Positions 63,401 through 64,000 of a stretch of 64,000 bases of DNA are shown in pieces. The stretch is from assembly GCA_027886175.1 (NCBI GenBank), contig JAJNNQ010000075.1:9279001-9343000 (forward strand), read 5' to 3'. The stretch is from Phylloscopus collybita (Eukaryota > Chordata > Aves > Passeriformes > Phylloscopidae). The position numbers were made by a program, and so were the translations under genes. Below the pieces are notes generated by a model, which saw only the letters and a program-made list of their open reading frames with translations, was not told the DNA's origin and did no database searches. Numbering within the stretch: position 1 is the stretch's first letter; every line of letters begins with the position of its first letter.

Positions 63401-64000
63401 AGCACCTTTCATGACACTGAAATGGGTCAATTAATTTTCAGACTCCCACCACAGACATTAAGAGAAGACATCCCAAATTCAAAGTCTGAATAAAAGATCC
63501 AAGAAAGAAAAAAGAAACTAAAATATTTTGATTTATATTTTGGTAATTGTTTGAGGTTCCCAGGCTTCATGACAACTTAAAAGGAAGTCACATTTCCATA
63601 GAACTAAAAGCATCCATGGACAGCTTTCCATAGATGGTAGAGTGATGTGTTGCATATACATTTATTTTTCATGGAAGTTGAAAGCACATTCATCTAAGTC
63701 ATTTCTGTTATACTCTCTGACAGCTTTTGAAATTTGAAAATTGCCAGGCTAGTTTTTTGCATTTGATCTTTCGACATTATTGGAGGTTGTATAAACAGGA
63801 AGCAATGTATAACTTCAGCATCAATTAAGATAATTCTAAACAAACACAGTGTCACGGTGCTGTCAGTTCCCTGCAGTGGGCATGTTCATGGACTAAGATC
63901 ACATTGCAAATCCACTTCCAGTGGAAATGGCAGACGTGGTGTTCCTGCACTTATCTTCAGCTCTGGCTGCGTTAGTGATCCAAGCACATCCATACCTTGG
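57454..64000. other. Unique sequence with one GC-rich patch, no gene recognised
   Basis: About 6.5 kb of AT-rich unique DNA apart from the GC-rich patch at 58650-58980. The last 5 kb show only short A/T runs (for example 59087-59101 and 60317-60329). Open frames are at most 99 codons outside the GC-rich patch. Confidence 0.5.
58650..58980. other. GC-rich, CpG-free patch
   Basis: Roughly 330 bases that are strongly GC-rich by eye (C and G runs such as GGGGGGGCCC, CCCCTTGCC, TGGCCAGGGG) inside AT-rich flanks, yet I find no CG dinucleotide in it. Both strands therefore have accidental open frames (136 codons minus, 99 codons plus) built mostly of Pro, Gly, Leu, Ser and Cys. It may be a methylated, decayed CpG-rich insert such as an old LTR or retroposed piece, but I do not recognise the source. 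Confidence 0.55.

Overview
The window looks like non-coding nuclear DNA from a bird. The evidence is its repeat content: four separate CR1 LINE fragments with the avian 3' end (a CTAGGTGA or TCTAGTGGAAG block followed by a short ATTCTRTGATTCTRTG-type tail), and one roughly 1 kb long terminal repeat of the bird ERVL (class III) family. The sequence is AT-rich with few interspersed repeats, which fits a gene-poor avian macrochromosomal region. The species cannot be named from the sequence alone. Identification of CR1 and ERVL rests on remembered family consensus, not on a search.

Layout. Positions 1-2650 are unannotated unique sequence. A 5'-truncated, internally deleted plus-strand CR1 lies at about 2650-3557, and a minus-strand CR1 3' end at about 4058-4430. 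From 4440 to about 12700 there is AT-rich unique sequence with small simple repeats. From about 12750 to 14460 composition shifts: GC rises, CpGs persist in places, CAGCTG E-boxes cluster, and there is a short reading frame with a signal-peptide-like start that runs into a good 5' splice-donor motif. This is the most gene-like or regulatory-looking stretch. From 14460 to 43110 there is mostly unique sequence with a (GATA)n array, a (GT)n array, poly-T tracts, a (CAAAA)/(ACC)/(CAA) run, a short CR1 3' end near 30683 and a CAG-rich stretch near 40880-41210. The ERVL LTR occupies about 43114-44135. After it come more unique sequence, a 70-base fold-back at 46607-46676, a 62-base poly-T at 51423, a plus-strand CR1 at about 56757-57453, and a GC-rich but CpG-free patch at 58650-58980. 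The last 5 kb are unremarkable.

I could not support any complete protein-coding gene, tRNA, rRNA or known ncRNA. Open frames are at most about 160 codons, as expected by chance in 64 kb, and the longer ones overlap simple repeats, CR1 or LTR sequence, or show no recognisable domain. The candidates for function are therefore regulatory or structural: several CpG-retaining, homeodomain- or E-box-rich segments that could be conserved non-coding elements, and a set of inverted repeats. No undescribed system is demonstrated. The items most worth testing are the 46607 fold-back, the 12750-14460 block, the putative signal-peptide exon at 13146-13245, and the 33402 hairpin.
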